A DNA stretch of 64,000 nt from an uncultured Clostridia bacterium (GCA_937890525.1 CALADI010000011.1:1-64000); one strand, 5' to 3'. Shown: positions 51,266 to 59,624, counted from the stretch's first letter. Translations and numbers: made by a program. Notes: generated by a model not told the origin, from the sequence alone.

Positions 51266-52483
51266 TCACTTCACCTCCGAATGCTTCGCCTGACGGCGCG
51301 CCTTGATTTTCTTGATCTCCACATTTTCCACGAATGCCTGAATGCGGGTGCGGAGCTGACCGCTGCTGCCGCTGCGGTAGGGGCGGTCGATGGACAGGGT
51401 GGGGATGCCGTATTCGTCGGACATGACATGGGACGCCAGCGTCCGCTCGTAGCTCCAGTAGGTGCAGAACTTCATCTGCTCGTAGATCACGCCGTCGGCG
51501 TGATAATCTTTCACAAGCTGTGCCACATGGTCGTGGCGGTACTGAACTTTGTGAGGGGCGCAATGCCGGGGACATTCCGTGTCCTGCAAATACCGGCGGC
51601 AGATCTGGGTCAGCACATCCTCGTGGTCGTTCAGAATGATCTCCTGCCTGCCGGGGATGCTGCCGTAGCAGAACCGGTCTGCCACCACAAGAGCGCCGTT
51701 CTCCTCCATCAGTCGGATCAGGTCGGGATCGTCGATCTCCGAGCCTACCACCACCACCCGGATCCGGTGGGCGGGCTTCTTGTCCGGCTCCCGGGTCTTG
51801 ATCTCCTCTAGGGTCTGGCGCAGCTTGTCGATAACCAGATATTTGGGGCACACATAGCTCACCAGCGTGATCACATGGAACTCATAGCCGGTGATGGGGG
51901 GATTGTCCAGCTTGCGGAACTCGCCGATTTCGGAGATGATCCGGCAGACCTCGTTGTGCTCCTCCACGGCACGGCGCAGGGCATCGTCCGAGGTGTCCAC
52001 CCCGTAGCGGTCCCGGAGCTGATCCAGCACCTTGCGGCGCAGCTGCTCTACTGTGTGCTTGACGCTGGCTTCGTCATCGGAATAGGCAACATCCGTGTTC
52101 GTCCAGAAGAAATTCTCTTTGTTGGGGTCTTGGATCTGCAACAGCTCCATGTTCTCCATGCAGCGGTTCATGGCTTCGCACAGATCCACGCCTGCCATGG
52201 CGTCCAGAAAGCGGTAGTTGCCCTCCATGGCCCGCTCCAGCAGGGCACGGCTGTACTCGCAGCTTCCGTTGCACATGTAATAGGTGGCGATCTCCATGGA
52301 GCCCATGTTGGGGGCCCGCAGACGGACAGAGAAGCATTTGTCCAGATTCAGCAGCACCTCCGGCATATGGAAGCAAGTGTAGCCGATGGCCAGCTTCCCC
52401 TCGGATTGGGCCTGACGCACCAGAGCGTTGTTGGCGTCCTGAAGAAGCTGCTCGAATTCGTATAAGTATTTCAGGTCTTTCAC
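51266..52483 (-). CDS. 2-hydroxyacyl-CoA dehydratase-type subunit (HgdA/FldB-like)
   Basis: 405 aa. Typical text: KLAIGYTCFHMPEVLLN, a central EEHNEVCRIISEIGEFRK, VVVGSEIDDPDLIRLMEENGALVVADRFCYGS, and the C-terminal CTYWSYERTL...LSIDRPYRSGSSGQLRTRIQAFVE. Several Cys (in TCFHMP, RFCYGS, KFCTYW) are placed as in Fe-S-binding members. The start is GTG at 52483, behind GAGGTGAT. It is 1 bp from the next gene and 13 bp after the CooC-like gene. Confidence 0.85.
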   Translation of the reverse strand: MKDLKYLYEFEQLLQDANNALVRQAQSEGKLAIGYTCFHMPEVLLNLDKCFSVRLRAPNMGSMEIATYYMCNGSCEYSRALLERAMEGNYRFLDAMAGVDLCEAMNRCMENMELLQIQDPNKENFFWTNTDVAYSDDEASVKHTVEQLRRKVLDQLRDRYGVDTSDDALRRAVEEHNEVCRIISEIGEFRKLDNPPITGYEFHVITLVSYVCPKYLVIDKLRQTLEEIKTREPDKKPAHRIRVVVVGSEIDDPDLIRLMEENGALVVADRFCYGSIPGRQEIILNDHEDVLTQICRRYLQDTECPRHCAPHKVQYRHDHVAQLVKDYHADGVIYEQMKFCTYWSYERTLASHVMSDEYGIPTLSIDRPYRSGSSGQLRTRIQAFVENVEIKKIKARRQAKHSEVK

Positions 52484-52496
52484 CGTATCACCTCGT

Positions 52497-53264
52497 TCAA
52501 ATAGATAGGATCCCCATAGCCTGAAGCGCCTGAGCCACACCCCGGATCAGGGGCGCGTCGTCGGGCAGATCCAGTACGCTATCGCCCTTGACATCAGCCA
52601 TTTGCAGCAGGGGATCGTCGGGAATGTAGGTCAGAATGGGGATCTGACCGGTGTGGATGTACTGCTTCTGGGCGGGATCCGTCAGCCGGTTGACCACCGC
52701 GCCAAGCTGCTGATACATCACCAGCTCGTCGGCAACGGTTTTGATGGTCTGGATCACGGTGGTTCCCTTCCGGCTGGGGTCTGTGACCAGCAGCAGATGG
52801 GTCACTTTTTCCATGACCCGGCGGTTGACCTGCTCAATGCCGGCTTCGCCGTCGATGACCACATAGTCAAATTCCTCGCTCATCATACTGATGACCTCTT
52901 TGAGATAAGCGTTGACACCGCAGTAACAGCCGGCAGCCTCCGGCCGGCCTACGGCAATGAATGCAAATCCCCGGGTCTCGGTCATGGCATCGAAGAGACG
53001 AAACTTGACTTCGCCCAGCATGGCTTTGGCACGCCGCTTGTCCCGGTCGCCTTGCCCGGCTTGGGTGATGGCTTTGCGAATGTCGTCCACGGTGGTGCCG
53101 ACTTGGATCCCCAGCGCAGTTGCAAGCCCAACCGCGGGGTCAGCGTCGATGGCAAGGATGCGCTGGTCGGGGTAGGCTTTGACCAACTGCCGTACAATGG
53201 CGGCGCAGATCGAAGTTTTCCCAACGCCGCCCTTGCCGGCGACGGTAATGATTGCTTTGCTCAT
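52497..53264 (-). CDS. CooC-like nickel-insertion ATPase
   Basis: A 255-aa MinD/ParA-type ATPase. It has the deviant Walker A GKGGVGKTS (residues 10-18) and the CooC-specific Cys113-X-Cys115 pair in GCYCGVN, which binds Ni at the dimer interface in carbon monoxide dehydrogenase maturation. No CODH catalytic gene (cooS/acsA) is in the window, so its client here must be one of the operon's proteins or a distant CODH. It is first in the operon, with its own promoter. Confidence 0.85.
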   Translation of the reverse strand: MSKAIITVAGKGGVGKTSICAAIVRQLVKAYPDQRILAIDADPAVGLATALGIQVGTTVDDIRKAITQAGQGDRDKRRAKAMLGEVKFRLFDAMTETRGFAFIAVGRPEAAGCYCGVNAYLKEVISMMSEEFDYVVIDGEAGIEQVNRRVMEKVTHLLLVTDPSRKGTTVIQTIKTVADELVMYQQLGAVVNRLTDPAQKQYIHTGQIPILTYIPDDPLLQMADVKGDSVLDLPDDAPLIRGVAQALQAMGILSI

Positions 53265-53323
53265 ACGATGGGCTTCACCTCCTTGAAAAAGTATACTTGG
53301 GGAATTGATAAAAAGATACTAAT

Positions 53324-53352
53324 ATAATACGAGATATGATTGGGGTTTTCAA
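53324..53352 (-). promoter_or_regulatory. Promoter of the CooC-dehydratase operon
   Basis: Minus-strand TTGAAA (53352-53347), 17-bp spacer, TATTAT (53329-53324). The flanking 53265-53530 is AT-rich and holds no gene. Confidence 0.65.
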
Positions 53353-53539
53353 CAAGGATTTGGATAATGTATGTAGAAACGACGGGGGTGCTCTTTGTAG
53401 ATGTTGTACAGAATGTTGTAAATAATTCGCTATTATCGTACCGATAGAAAGGGGGCGGAAGGAACAGGCAAAGCCGTCCTGCCCGTTATACGGAGTGAGA
53501 AGGGTGGTGAAAAAATTTATTTGGCGCTTCGATGCCCCA

Positions 53540-53568
53540 TTGACAAATGGAAGCCGTGGTGGTATTCT
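53540..53568 (+). promoter_or_regulatory. Promoter of the cobalamin riboswitch leader
   Basis: TTGACA (53540-53545), 17-bp spacer, TATTCT (53563-53568). Confidence 0.7.
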
Positions 53569-53589
53569 ATCGATGAAAAGAGAATATCA

Positions 53590-53773
53590 GTTTAAGTGCT
53601 CCCTCGTCCGGTCACAGGCTGGGGAGATAATCGAGAATCGTGTGCAAATCACGAACGGTACCGCCACTGTAAGCGTGGAGGTGTCCGCATAGGGCGAAAG
53701 CCGGTCATTGGGGTTATCCCTGAGAAGGCCTTGCGGATGCTGAGGATGCGTAAGTCAGGAGAACTGCTTAAAC
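53590..53773 (+). ncRNA. Cobalamin riboswitch aptamer
   Basis: P1 pairs GTTTAAG (53590-53596) with CTTAAAC (53767-53773). The conserved core ACCGCCACTGTAAGCG and the B12 box AAGTCAGGAGAACTGC are present in the right order. It heads the transcript of the DUF2284 gene 250 nt downstream. By analogy, cobalamin binding should lower expression. Confidence 0.85.
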
Positions 53774-53823
53774 GGTGCTTTTTACCGGACTCCGCAAGTA
53801 CGGGGGACGGTTCCCTTTGGCGC

Positions 53824-53867
53824 AAAAAACGGCTGCGGCGATCCATGATTTGGATCATCGCAGCCGT
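53824..53867. terminator. Large hairpin between riboswitch and DUF2284 gene
   Basis: ACGGCTGCG...CGCAGCCGT with GATCC/GGATC inner pairs. The A6 on its left gives a T6 tail only on the minus strand; on the plus strand the tail is TTCGTGTATT. It could be the switch's weak terminator or a block against antisense transcripts. 53870-54005 adds further GC-rich stems but no gene. Confidence 0.5.
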
Positions 53868-54022
53868 TCGTGTATTCCGATGCCGGGAGGGTTTTTCCCC
53901 CTTTTTCTTCCCGGGTAGCCCTTCTGAATATACCGCGCCCTCTTTCCCGGCGAGATCGGATGCCTGCCCTGCGGGGTGGGCATCTGCCGGGTCATCCTGT
54001 GACCATTGGAGGAACAACAAAC

Positions 54023-54562
54023 ATGACACATACCGATCTGATGGATCTGGCAGCGGAGGAAGGATTTGCCGCAGCGGTGGTGATCCCCACCGATCAGATC
54101 CAATTTGACCCGTCTTTTCGTCCCTACTGTGCTGAGAACCTGTGCGGTCAGTACGGGGTCAACCACTCCTGCCCACCGGACTGCGGTTCCCCGGAGGAGA
54201 TGAAGGCGAAAATCTTGCGCCATAAATATGCGCTGGTGCTGCAATCCATCTGGGAGATCGATGATTTTTCGGATACCGCCGCCATCAAGGAATCCAAGTC
54301 TGCCCACAACCAAGCGGCGATCCGGCTGATGAAGCAGGCGAGAGCCGGCGGCACCGACGGATTTCTGGTGGGAGCCAGCGGATGCGCCCTGTGCAAGCCC
54401 TGCGCCAAGGCATCCGGGGAGCCCTGCCGGTTCCCGGATCTGATGTATTCGTGTATGTCGGCATACTGCATCTTTGTGAAGAAGCTGGCGGATGCCTGCG
54501 GTCTGGAATATGACTGCGGGGCAGGGCAGCTTGCTTTCTTTGGAATGTATGTGTTTGACTGA
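54023..54562 (+). CDS. DUF2284 Cys-rich metal-binding protein
   Basis: 179 aa with many conserved Cys: YCAENLCGQYGVNHSCPPDCG near the N-terminus, GASGCALCKPCAKASGEPCR in the middle and YSCMSAYC near the C-terminus. This is the DUF2284 pattern, thought to bind Fe-S clusters. Members are often under cobalamin riboswitches or near corrinoid methyltransferases, which suggests a role in corrinoid use or salvage; the real function is unknown. GGAGG lies 10 nt before the ATG. Confidence 0.82.
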   Translation: MTHTDLMDLAAEEGFAAAVVIPTDQIQFDPSFRPYCAENLCGQYGVNHSCPPDCGSPEEMKAKILRHKYALVLQSIWEIDDFSDTAAIKESKSAHNQAAIRLMKQARAGGTDGFLVGASGCALCKPCAKASGEPCRFPDLMYSCMSAYCIFVKKLADACGLEYDCGAGQLAFFGMYVFD

Positions 54563-54592
54563 ATCGGCAGAACACCGATGTATGATAGGAAT

Positions 54593-54630
54593 AAAAAGCT
54601 GGAAGATCACCATGATCTTCCAGCTTTTTT
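54593..54630. terminator. Bidirectional terminator
   Basis: GCTGGAAGATCA/TGATCTTCCAGC stem with A5 and T6 flanks between DUF2284 (+) and cobC (-). Confidence 0.88.
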
Positions 54631-54643
54631 GCAATTTCAGATA

Positions 54644-55192
54644 CTAAAATGCTTGATAAGTTTCGTTCCGGAGCAGATAGCCGTGACCGCAGGGAGGCTG
54701 CCATTGGTAGCGGTTTTTCCCATCTTCGGGGAACAGCTGTGCCATGATTGCGGCGATGACCCCGCCGTGGGTCACCAGAACCACATCTTCGTCAAGCGCC
54801 GCATACCGGCGGAAAGCCTCCATCACCCGGCGTGTCATGTGGGCGCCGCTCTCTCCGCCGGGGGGCGTGTTCTCCTCGTTGCACCCGGAAAGCCAAAGTT
54901 GATAGTCTTCCCGGTCTTTCAGTTCGTTATAGCTGTGCATCTCAAAAACGCCGAAGTCCACTTCCCGAAGCTGGGGGTCTTCGGTAAAGGGGACATCCCC
55001 CAGCAGAAGGGAGAGCGTCTGATTGGTGCGCTTCATACCGCTGGTGACATAGCGGTTGGCATGGATGGGGCAGTTGAGATCTGCAAGGGCTTTCGCTCCC
55101 GCATCGGACAGGGGCAGATCCGTGCTGCCGCAGTAGAGATGGCGCAGGTTGGCTTCGGTCATCCCGTGGCGGATCAGATAGATGCTGCTCAT
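54644..55192 (-). CDS. cobC: Alpha-ribazole phosphatase-like histidine phosphatase
   Basis: A 182-aa phosphoglycerate-mutase-fold phosphatase: LIRHGMTEAN with the catalytic His, EVDFGVFE, and VTHGGVIAA. At the end of a cobamide operon it most likely removes the phosphate from alpha-ribazole phosphate or cobalamin phosphate. Its ATG overlaps the previous stop by 4 nt. The symbol rests on context; the fold alone is not specific. Confidence 0.8.
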   Translation of the reverse strand: MSSIYLIRHGMTEANLRHLYCGSTDLPLSDAGAKALADLNCPIHANRYVTSGMKRTNQTLSLLLGDVPFTEDPQLREVDFGVFEMHSYNELKDREDYQLWLSGCNEENTPPGGESGAHMTRRVMEAFRRYAALDEDVVLVTHGGVIAAIMAQLFPEDGKNRYQWQPPCGHGYLLRNETYQAF

Positions 55193-55563
55193 TTCAACCG
55201 CTGCTCCAAACCGCAGAAGATCCGGCTGACCCGATCGGCATTATGGCTGAGATACTGGCACAGCAGCCCGGTGTTGTGCCGCCATGCCCGCATATCGGCG
55301 CCCAGAGGAACCACCCCGCAGAACAGATCTTCGCAGATCAGGGTGCAGCTGCGCCATTCGGAGCGGTGTTCCTCGAAATATGCCACGGGGTCGATGCCCT
55401 GCTCCACACAGGCCAGAACAAATTCTTCCACATGATCCACGCATCCTGTGGAAAAATCGATCTCGGTCCCATGGCAGGTAAAGACATCCTTGTCCTCATA
55501 GCCGAAGGCGGACTTGGCAAAATCCAGCTTCCCTTGATAGGCGCCGCCAATGATCAAATTCAT
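55189..55563 (-). CDS. CobU-like paralogue, short, P-loop altered
   Basis: 124 aa. It starts MNLIIGGAYQGKLDFAKSAF, a CobU-like P-loop in which the last Ser/Thr is Leu, and ends GVVPLGADMRAW...DRVSRIFCGLEQRLK, matching the CobU C-terminal region (E/D-x-G-x-GIVP, CGLP). About 50 middle residues of CobU are absent. It may be a regulatory or inactive partner of the full CobU encoded two genes upstream. Confidence 0.7.
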   Translation of the reverse strand: MNLIIGGAYQGKLDFAKSAFGYEDKDVFTCHGTEIDFSTGCVDHVEEFVLACVEQGIDPVAYFEEHRSEWRSCTLICEDLFCGVVPLGADMRAWRHNTGLLCQYLSHNADRVSRIFCGLEQRLK

Positions 55564-55575
55564 GAATACTCCTCC

Positions 55576-56316
55576 TTACAAAAGTGCCAGAACCGCCACG
55601 GCGGCCAGCTCACAATAGGTCAATGAATAGCCGGAAATGTCCCCGTTCATCCCCTTCAGGGAGTGAAAGCTGCGAAACAGGGCAAGACCGTAGCCCGCCA
55701 GTGCGATCAGCAGACACCAGCCGTAGCGGTGGCACACATAGGCTCCCACCGTTACGGCGGCGCAGAGCATGACGGTGAGCACGACTACATGGGAAAGGGG
55801 CTTGCGCTGGTGGGCGTACTGACTGGTGGACATGGGGGGCAGCAGCGTCACCGCCAATGCCGAGCAGCACCGGCTGACCACAGGGATGAAGATCAAGATC
55901 CGCAGATCCGCCCCGCTGGGGACACAGGCGAAGAAACTGAACTGGGCCAGCATCAGCAGCACACAGCCGATGACGGAAAAGGAGCCCACATGGGAGTCTT
56001 TCAAGATCTCCCTGCGCCGGGGCAGATCCCGGCAGGACTTCACCGCATCGGTGACATCCATGAACCCGTCTAGATGGATAAAGCCGGTGCAGAGGAAGGG
56101 GTAGGCGCACAGCACCAGCGCCCGGATCAGATCCGGAACGCCCAGTACGCCCAGTATCCAGCTGATGCCCCACCACAGCAGTCCGATGACCAGTCCCACC
56201 ACCGGCAGGAACAGCAGCATATGCTTCCGGGCGTCTTCATCCCAGATGTTCCAAGGACAGGGGATGGCGCAGAACATGGATTGGCACATGGCGTAGGCAT
56301 GGAGATAGGTCTTCAC
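55576..56316 (-). CDS. cobS: Adenosylcobinamide-GDP ribazoletransferase
   Basis: A 246-aa membrane enzyme with about six helices. GFIHLDGFMDVTDAVKSC is the conserved Asp-rich catalytic motif, and SHVGSFSVIGCVLL follows. It joins adenosylcobinamide-GDP to alpha-ribazole (phosphate), the last assembly step of cobamides. Its ATG overlaps the cobU stop (ATGA). Confidence 0.9.
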   Translation of the reverse strand: MKTYLHAYAMCQSMFCAIPCPWNIWDEDARKHMLLFLPVVGLVIGLLWWGISWILGVLGVPDLIRALVLCAYPFLCTGFIHLDGFMDVTDAVKSCRDLPRRREILKDSHVGSFSVIGCVLLMLAQFSFFACVPSGADLRILIFIPVVSRCCSALAVTLLPPMSTSQYAHQRKPLSHVVVLTVMLCAAVTVGAYVCHRYGWCLLIALAGYGLALFRSFHSLKGMNGDISGYSLTYCELAAVAVLALL

Positions 56317-56858
56317 AGGGGATACACCCCCTTGTGGGCAAATACTGTCCCGGCGGATACCTCCAGCACGGTGTCCGCGGCGGCAGCCAGCGCCCGGTCG
56401 ATCCGAGCAAGGCAGCTGCGGTAGGTTTCCGTCACCGCATCATAACGCTGGGCGTCGGAGTAGATGTAGTCGCTGACGATGACGATGTTTTCCACCTGAC
56501 GGGCAAAGGTGACCAGATCCTCCCCGCAGCGGCGGGCAGCATCCAGATCCATTTCGCAGCTGGTGGGGTCGGGGAACAGCTCGTTGAGCAGCAGCGCCGT
56601 GGCGCTGTCCAGCAGAAAACTGCCATGGGGATCCACCTGATCCAGACACGACAGGATGTTCCGTCCGCATTCTACGGTTTCGAAACCCATGCCTGCCCGA
56701 TCCTCCCGATGGCGGCGGATCCGATCCAGATCCTCGTCATCGCTGGGGATCATGGTGGCAATGTAGTAGTGGGTCTTTCCCTGTGCCAGATCCAGCGCCA
56801 GATCTTGGGCGAGGGAGGATTTTCCGTTTTTGGCGCCGCCGGTGATGAATACAATCAT
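56313..56858 (-). CDS. cobU: Adenosylcobinamide kinase/guanylyltransferase
   Basis: 181 aa. P-loop GGAKNGKSSLAQ (residues 7-18), the guanylylation region RIRRHREDRAGMGFETVE with the His, and VIVSDYIYSD in place of the usual VSNEVG. It phosphorylates adenosylcobinamide and adds GMP. GGAGG precedes ATG 56858; a longer upstream reading is a shadow inside cobT. It overlaps both neighbours by 4 nt. Confidence 0.88.
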   Translation of the reverse strand: MIVFITGGAKNGKSSLAQDLALDLAQGKTHYYIATMIPSDDEDLDRIRRHREDRAGMGFETVECGRNILSCLDQVDPHGSFLLDSATALLLNELFPDPTSCEMDLDAARRCGEDLVTFARQVENIVIVSDYIYSDAQRYDAVTETYRSCLARIDRALAAAADTVLEVSAGTVFAHKGVYPL

Positions 56859-57943
56859 ACTTCTACCTCCACGGAGAACTGATCCCCCTGCCGGATGGGA
56901 TCCAGATATTCGTCGTTGATCCCCGCCTGGTCGAAGGTGGCCATGTGGCTCAGCACGGCGCAGGCAGCATCCAGCACCCGGAAAGCCAGCGGGCATCCGC
57001 TGCCTTCGCCCAAACGCATCCCCAGCAGGAAGATGGGCTCCAGATCCATGGCTTCCATGGCCTTGCGGTAGCCCACCTCGTAGGAGGCGTGGCTGGGGAT
57101 AAAGTAGCTTACGGCGGTGGGGCACAGCTTGGCGGCGCACAGGGCGGCCACGGCGGAGATAAAGCCGTCGATGACCACAGGGCGGTGGGATGCGGCGGCA
57201 CCCAGAAATGCGCCGCACATGGCGGCAATGTCAAATCCGCCTACCTTAGAAAGAATGTCCACCACATCGGTAGGATCGGGTCGGTTGAGGGCGATGGCTT
57301 GGGTGATCACCTGCTTCTTTTTGCGGAAGCTGTCGTCGGTGATACCGCCGCCCCGACCGGTGACGGACTCCACATCCAGCCCCAGCAGCACGGACAGCAC
57401 GGCCGAGGAGGTGGTGGTGTTGCCGATGCCCATTTCTCCGATGCCAAGAGCATCCGCCGGAGTCTCCATGGCGAGCTGGGCGCCGGTTATGATGGCTTGC
57501 AGGGCCTGCGGCCGGGTCATGGCAGGGCCGTGGGCAATGTTGCCGGTGCCGTAGGCGATCTTGCGGTTGAGCACGGCGCTTTCACGAATATCGGCGTTCA
57601 CCCCCACATCGCAGACGATGACCCGGTCGCCGAAATGCTGCGCCAGCACCGAAGCACCGGTCTTTGCCCGGGTCAGATTCACGGTCTGCTGCAAGGTCAC
57701 GGACTGGGGAGCGCTGGAGACGCCTTCTGCCACTACGCCGTTGTCTGCGGCGAATACCAGCAGGGCATTATCGTGTATTTGGTTATCCAGTTTTCCTGTG
57801 ATCCCGGCGATTTGGACGGACAGGCTCTCCAGCCGTCCCAGACTTCCCGGGGGCTTGGCCAGCTCCGCCTGACGGCGCAGCGCCGCATCCATGGCGGGCT
57901 GATCCAGAGGAACAATGGTTTGTATCAGCGTTTGCAGATCCAT
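56855..57943 (-). CDS. cobT: Nicotinate-nucleotide-dimethylbenzimidazole phosphoribosyltransferase
   Basis: A 362-aa CobT. FAADNGVVAEGVSSAPQSVT, GEMGIGNTTTSSA and the catalytic Glu in GMRLGEGSGCPLAF are all intact. It makes alpha-ribazole phosphate from nicotinate mononucleotide and a lower-ligand base such as dimethylbenzimidazole. The start at 57943 is 3 bp after the TIM-barrel gene. Confidence 0.93.
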   Translation of the reverse strand: MDLQTLIQTIVPLDQPAMDAALRRQAELAKPPGSLGRLESLSVQIAGITGKLDNQIHDNALLVFAADNGVVAEGVSSAPQSVTLQQTVNLTRAKTGASVLAQHFGDRVIVCDVGVNADIRESAVLNRKIAYGTGNIAHGPAMTRPQALQAIITGAQLAMETPADALGIGEMGIGNTTTSSAVLSVLLGLDVESVTGRGGGITDDSFRKKKQVITQAIALNRPDPTDVVDILSKVGGFDIAAMCGAFLGAAASHRPVVIDGFISAVAALCAAKLCPTAVSYFIPSHASYEVGYRKAMEAMDLEPIFLLGMRLGEGSGCPLAFRVLDAACAVLSHMATFDQAGINDEYLDPIRQGDQFSVEVEV

Positions 57944-57946
57944 GAT

Positions 57947-58705
57947 TTACACCTCGAGTAATCCTTGATTTTCCAGCCATTGGACGGAGGGGGCTACATC
58001 CGGGAGTTCCAGCGTCATGGTGGCATTGGGTGACAGAGTTTGGGCGGCGGAGAAAAATGCCGCCATATCGATGGTCCCTTCAAACAGGGGGCTGTGGGTA
58101 TCCCATGTGCTGTCGTTGTTGTGGACATGGAAATGGTCGATGACATCGGCGCAGGCTTCCATCCATTGGGGAACGCTTTCCTTGGAATAGGCGTGGACAT
58201 GACCGATGTCCAGACACATCCGCAGTTTGGGATTGTCCACCTGACGGATGATCTTCGCCAGCATCTGCGGCTCTTCTTCCAGTACATTTTCCACGCATAC
58301 GGTCATACCTTCTGGGATATGGGGCAGCAGCTCCTGCCAAAAGGGGACGGATTGCTCCGTGAACCAGCAGGAAAAGTACAGCCATGGGTTGTATCCGCTG
58401 TGCAGGATCACCTTGCGGATGCCGTAGCCTTTGGCGGTGTCGATGGCCTGCCGAAAGCGGAATGCGGCAAGCTGGCGCGCCTTGCGGTCAATGGCACAGG
58501 GGAACAGTTCGTTGAAGGGACCGTGAAGGGTAAAGCGAGGGATGCCCTTCATTTTCTCCCGCACGGAAGCGTCGGTTTCTTGAAACTGCTCGTCTAGATT
58601 CCATGCGGTGCAGAACTCCGCCAATTCAAGCCCCAGCTGATGCGATCGGGCGATGAGATGGGCGTTGGGATCTACGGTGGAAAGATACAGATTGTTGCGG
58701 TTCAT
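57947..58705 (-). CDS. TIM-barrel protein (sugar phosphate isomerase/AP endonuclease 2 family)
   Basis: 252 aa with a xylose-isomerase-like barrel: FTLHGPFNELFP, VILHSGYNP, VCVENVLEE, CLDIGHVHAYS and DHFHVHNND place the His/Glu/Asp metal ligands of this superfamily. It sits in the cobamide operon between ecfT and cobT, so it may act on the lower ligand or on a sugar phosphate of nucleotide-loop assembly; that link is inference. ATG 58705 is 10 nt after GGAGG (a TTG at 58711 is too close). Confidence 0.78.
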   Translation of the reverse strand: MNRNNLYLSTVDPNAHLIARSHQLGLELAEFCTAWNLDEQFQETDASVREKMKGIPRFTLHGPFNELFPCAIDRKARQLAAFRFRQAIDTAKGYGIRKVILHSGYNPWLYFSCWFTEQSVPFWQELLPHIPEGMTVCVENVLEEEPQMLAKIIRQVDNPKLRMCLDIGHVHAYSKESVPQWMEACADVIDHFHVHNNDSTWDTHSPLFEGTIDMAAFFSAAQTLSPNATMTLELPDVAPSVQWLENQGLLEV

Positions 58706-58726
58706 GGGCAACAGCCCTCCTTTCGT

Positions 58727-59605
58727 TTATGCCGGGGGCATCCTGTTCAGCAGAAAACGCCAGTACAGCCCCTCCTGCACATGCAGGAAGGTGGGGATGC
58801 AGACATAGATGCAGTAAGCGCCGAACCCCCATGTGACAGGGGGAATGGAAAGCACCGGGGTATAGGAGGCGGACAGCCCCCCGGCGGCGATGACCCCCAC
58901 CAGAAGTACACAGAGAATTCCCAAGGTGATCCAGTCCCGCAGGGTCATGTGGTAGATCTGAAAGCTGGTGCGCTTGGCGCAGCCGTAGCCCCGTGCCCGC
59001 ATGGAGTCGCCGGTGACCACGCTGCCCTCCAGAGCCCAGTCGGTCAGCGCTGACAGCACTGCCATGCCGCTGTTGAGTTTTTCCTTTTGGGAGCTTTCTT
59101 CTCCGCCGCCTTTGCCGATGGAGCGGCGGCAGCCGGTGATCTGCTGCGCCTTGCGGATGAAGTTGGGGATCATCCGCAGCACCATCACCAGCAGCAGCGA
59201 GAGGGCGGGGATCAGATTCCCGAACAGGCTGGTGAATTTGTCGCTGGTGAGCACCACATTGTAGCACCCGAACCACAGCATGGTGGACAGGAAGATCCCG
59301 GAAATGGCGAAGCCGTAGTACAGCGCTTCCAAGGTGTAGGGTCTGCCGAACACATGGAACAGCACCCGGCTGCCATAAGTATTGAACAGGGGGTTGACGC
59401 CTGCGATGATGAGCACCATAGGCAGCATCCTCGCGATGGTTTGTGGCCCCTTCTGCGGATGCAGCAGTAGGTAGTAGATCCCGCCGCCCAGACAGCTTGC
59501 GGCCAGATAAGCGGGGTGCTGGATCACCACGCCGAAGCAGATGGCCCCCAGAAAGAAGAAAAAATTCACCGCCGGATGATAGCGGGAAAATGCGTCAGAT
59601 CTCAT
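58727..59605 (-). CDS. ECF transporter transmembrane component (EcfT/CbiQ-like)
   Basis: A 292-aa membrane protein with about six helices. The coupling region LRMIPNFIRKAQQITGCRRS and the Ala-Arg-Gly motif GDSMRARGYG are the EcfT signatures that contact EcfA ATPases. It is first in the cobamide operon but no EcfA or S component is alongside, so it probably works with subunits encoded elsewhere to import a corrinoid, cobalt or base. AGAGGAGC precedes ATG 59605, and a structured leader precedes that. Confidence 0.85.
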   Translation of the reverse strand: MRSDAFSRYHPAVNFFFFLGAICFGVVIQHPAYLAASCLGGGIYYLLLHPQKGPQTIARMLPMVLIIAGVNPLFNTYGSRVLFHVFGRPYTLEALYYGFAISGIFLSTMLWFGCYNVVLTSDKFTSLFGNLIPALSLLLVMVLRMIPNFIRKAQQITGCRRSIGKGGGEESSQKEKLNSGMAVLSALTDWALEGSVVTGDSMRARGYGCAKRTSFQIYHMTLRDWITLGILCVLLVGVIAAGGLSASYTPVLSIPPVTWGFGAYCIYVCIPTFLHVQEGLYWRFLLNRMPPA

Positions 59606-59624
59606 AGCTGCTCCTCTCAAAGCA

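Noticed and set aside
52497..53264. CooC-like gene as proof of a carbon monoxide dehydrogenase locus
   Set aside because: No CODH catalytic subunit lies within the operon or the window, and the neighbours are dehydratase-type proteins.
53495..53692. Small plus-strand frame over the cobalamin riboswitch
   Set aside because: It overlaps the aptamer core; conserved RNA motifs explain the sequence.
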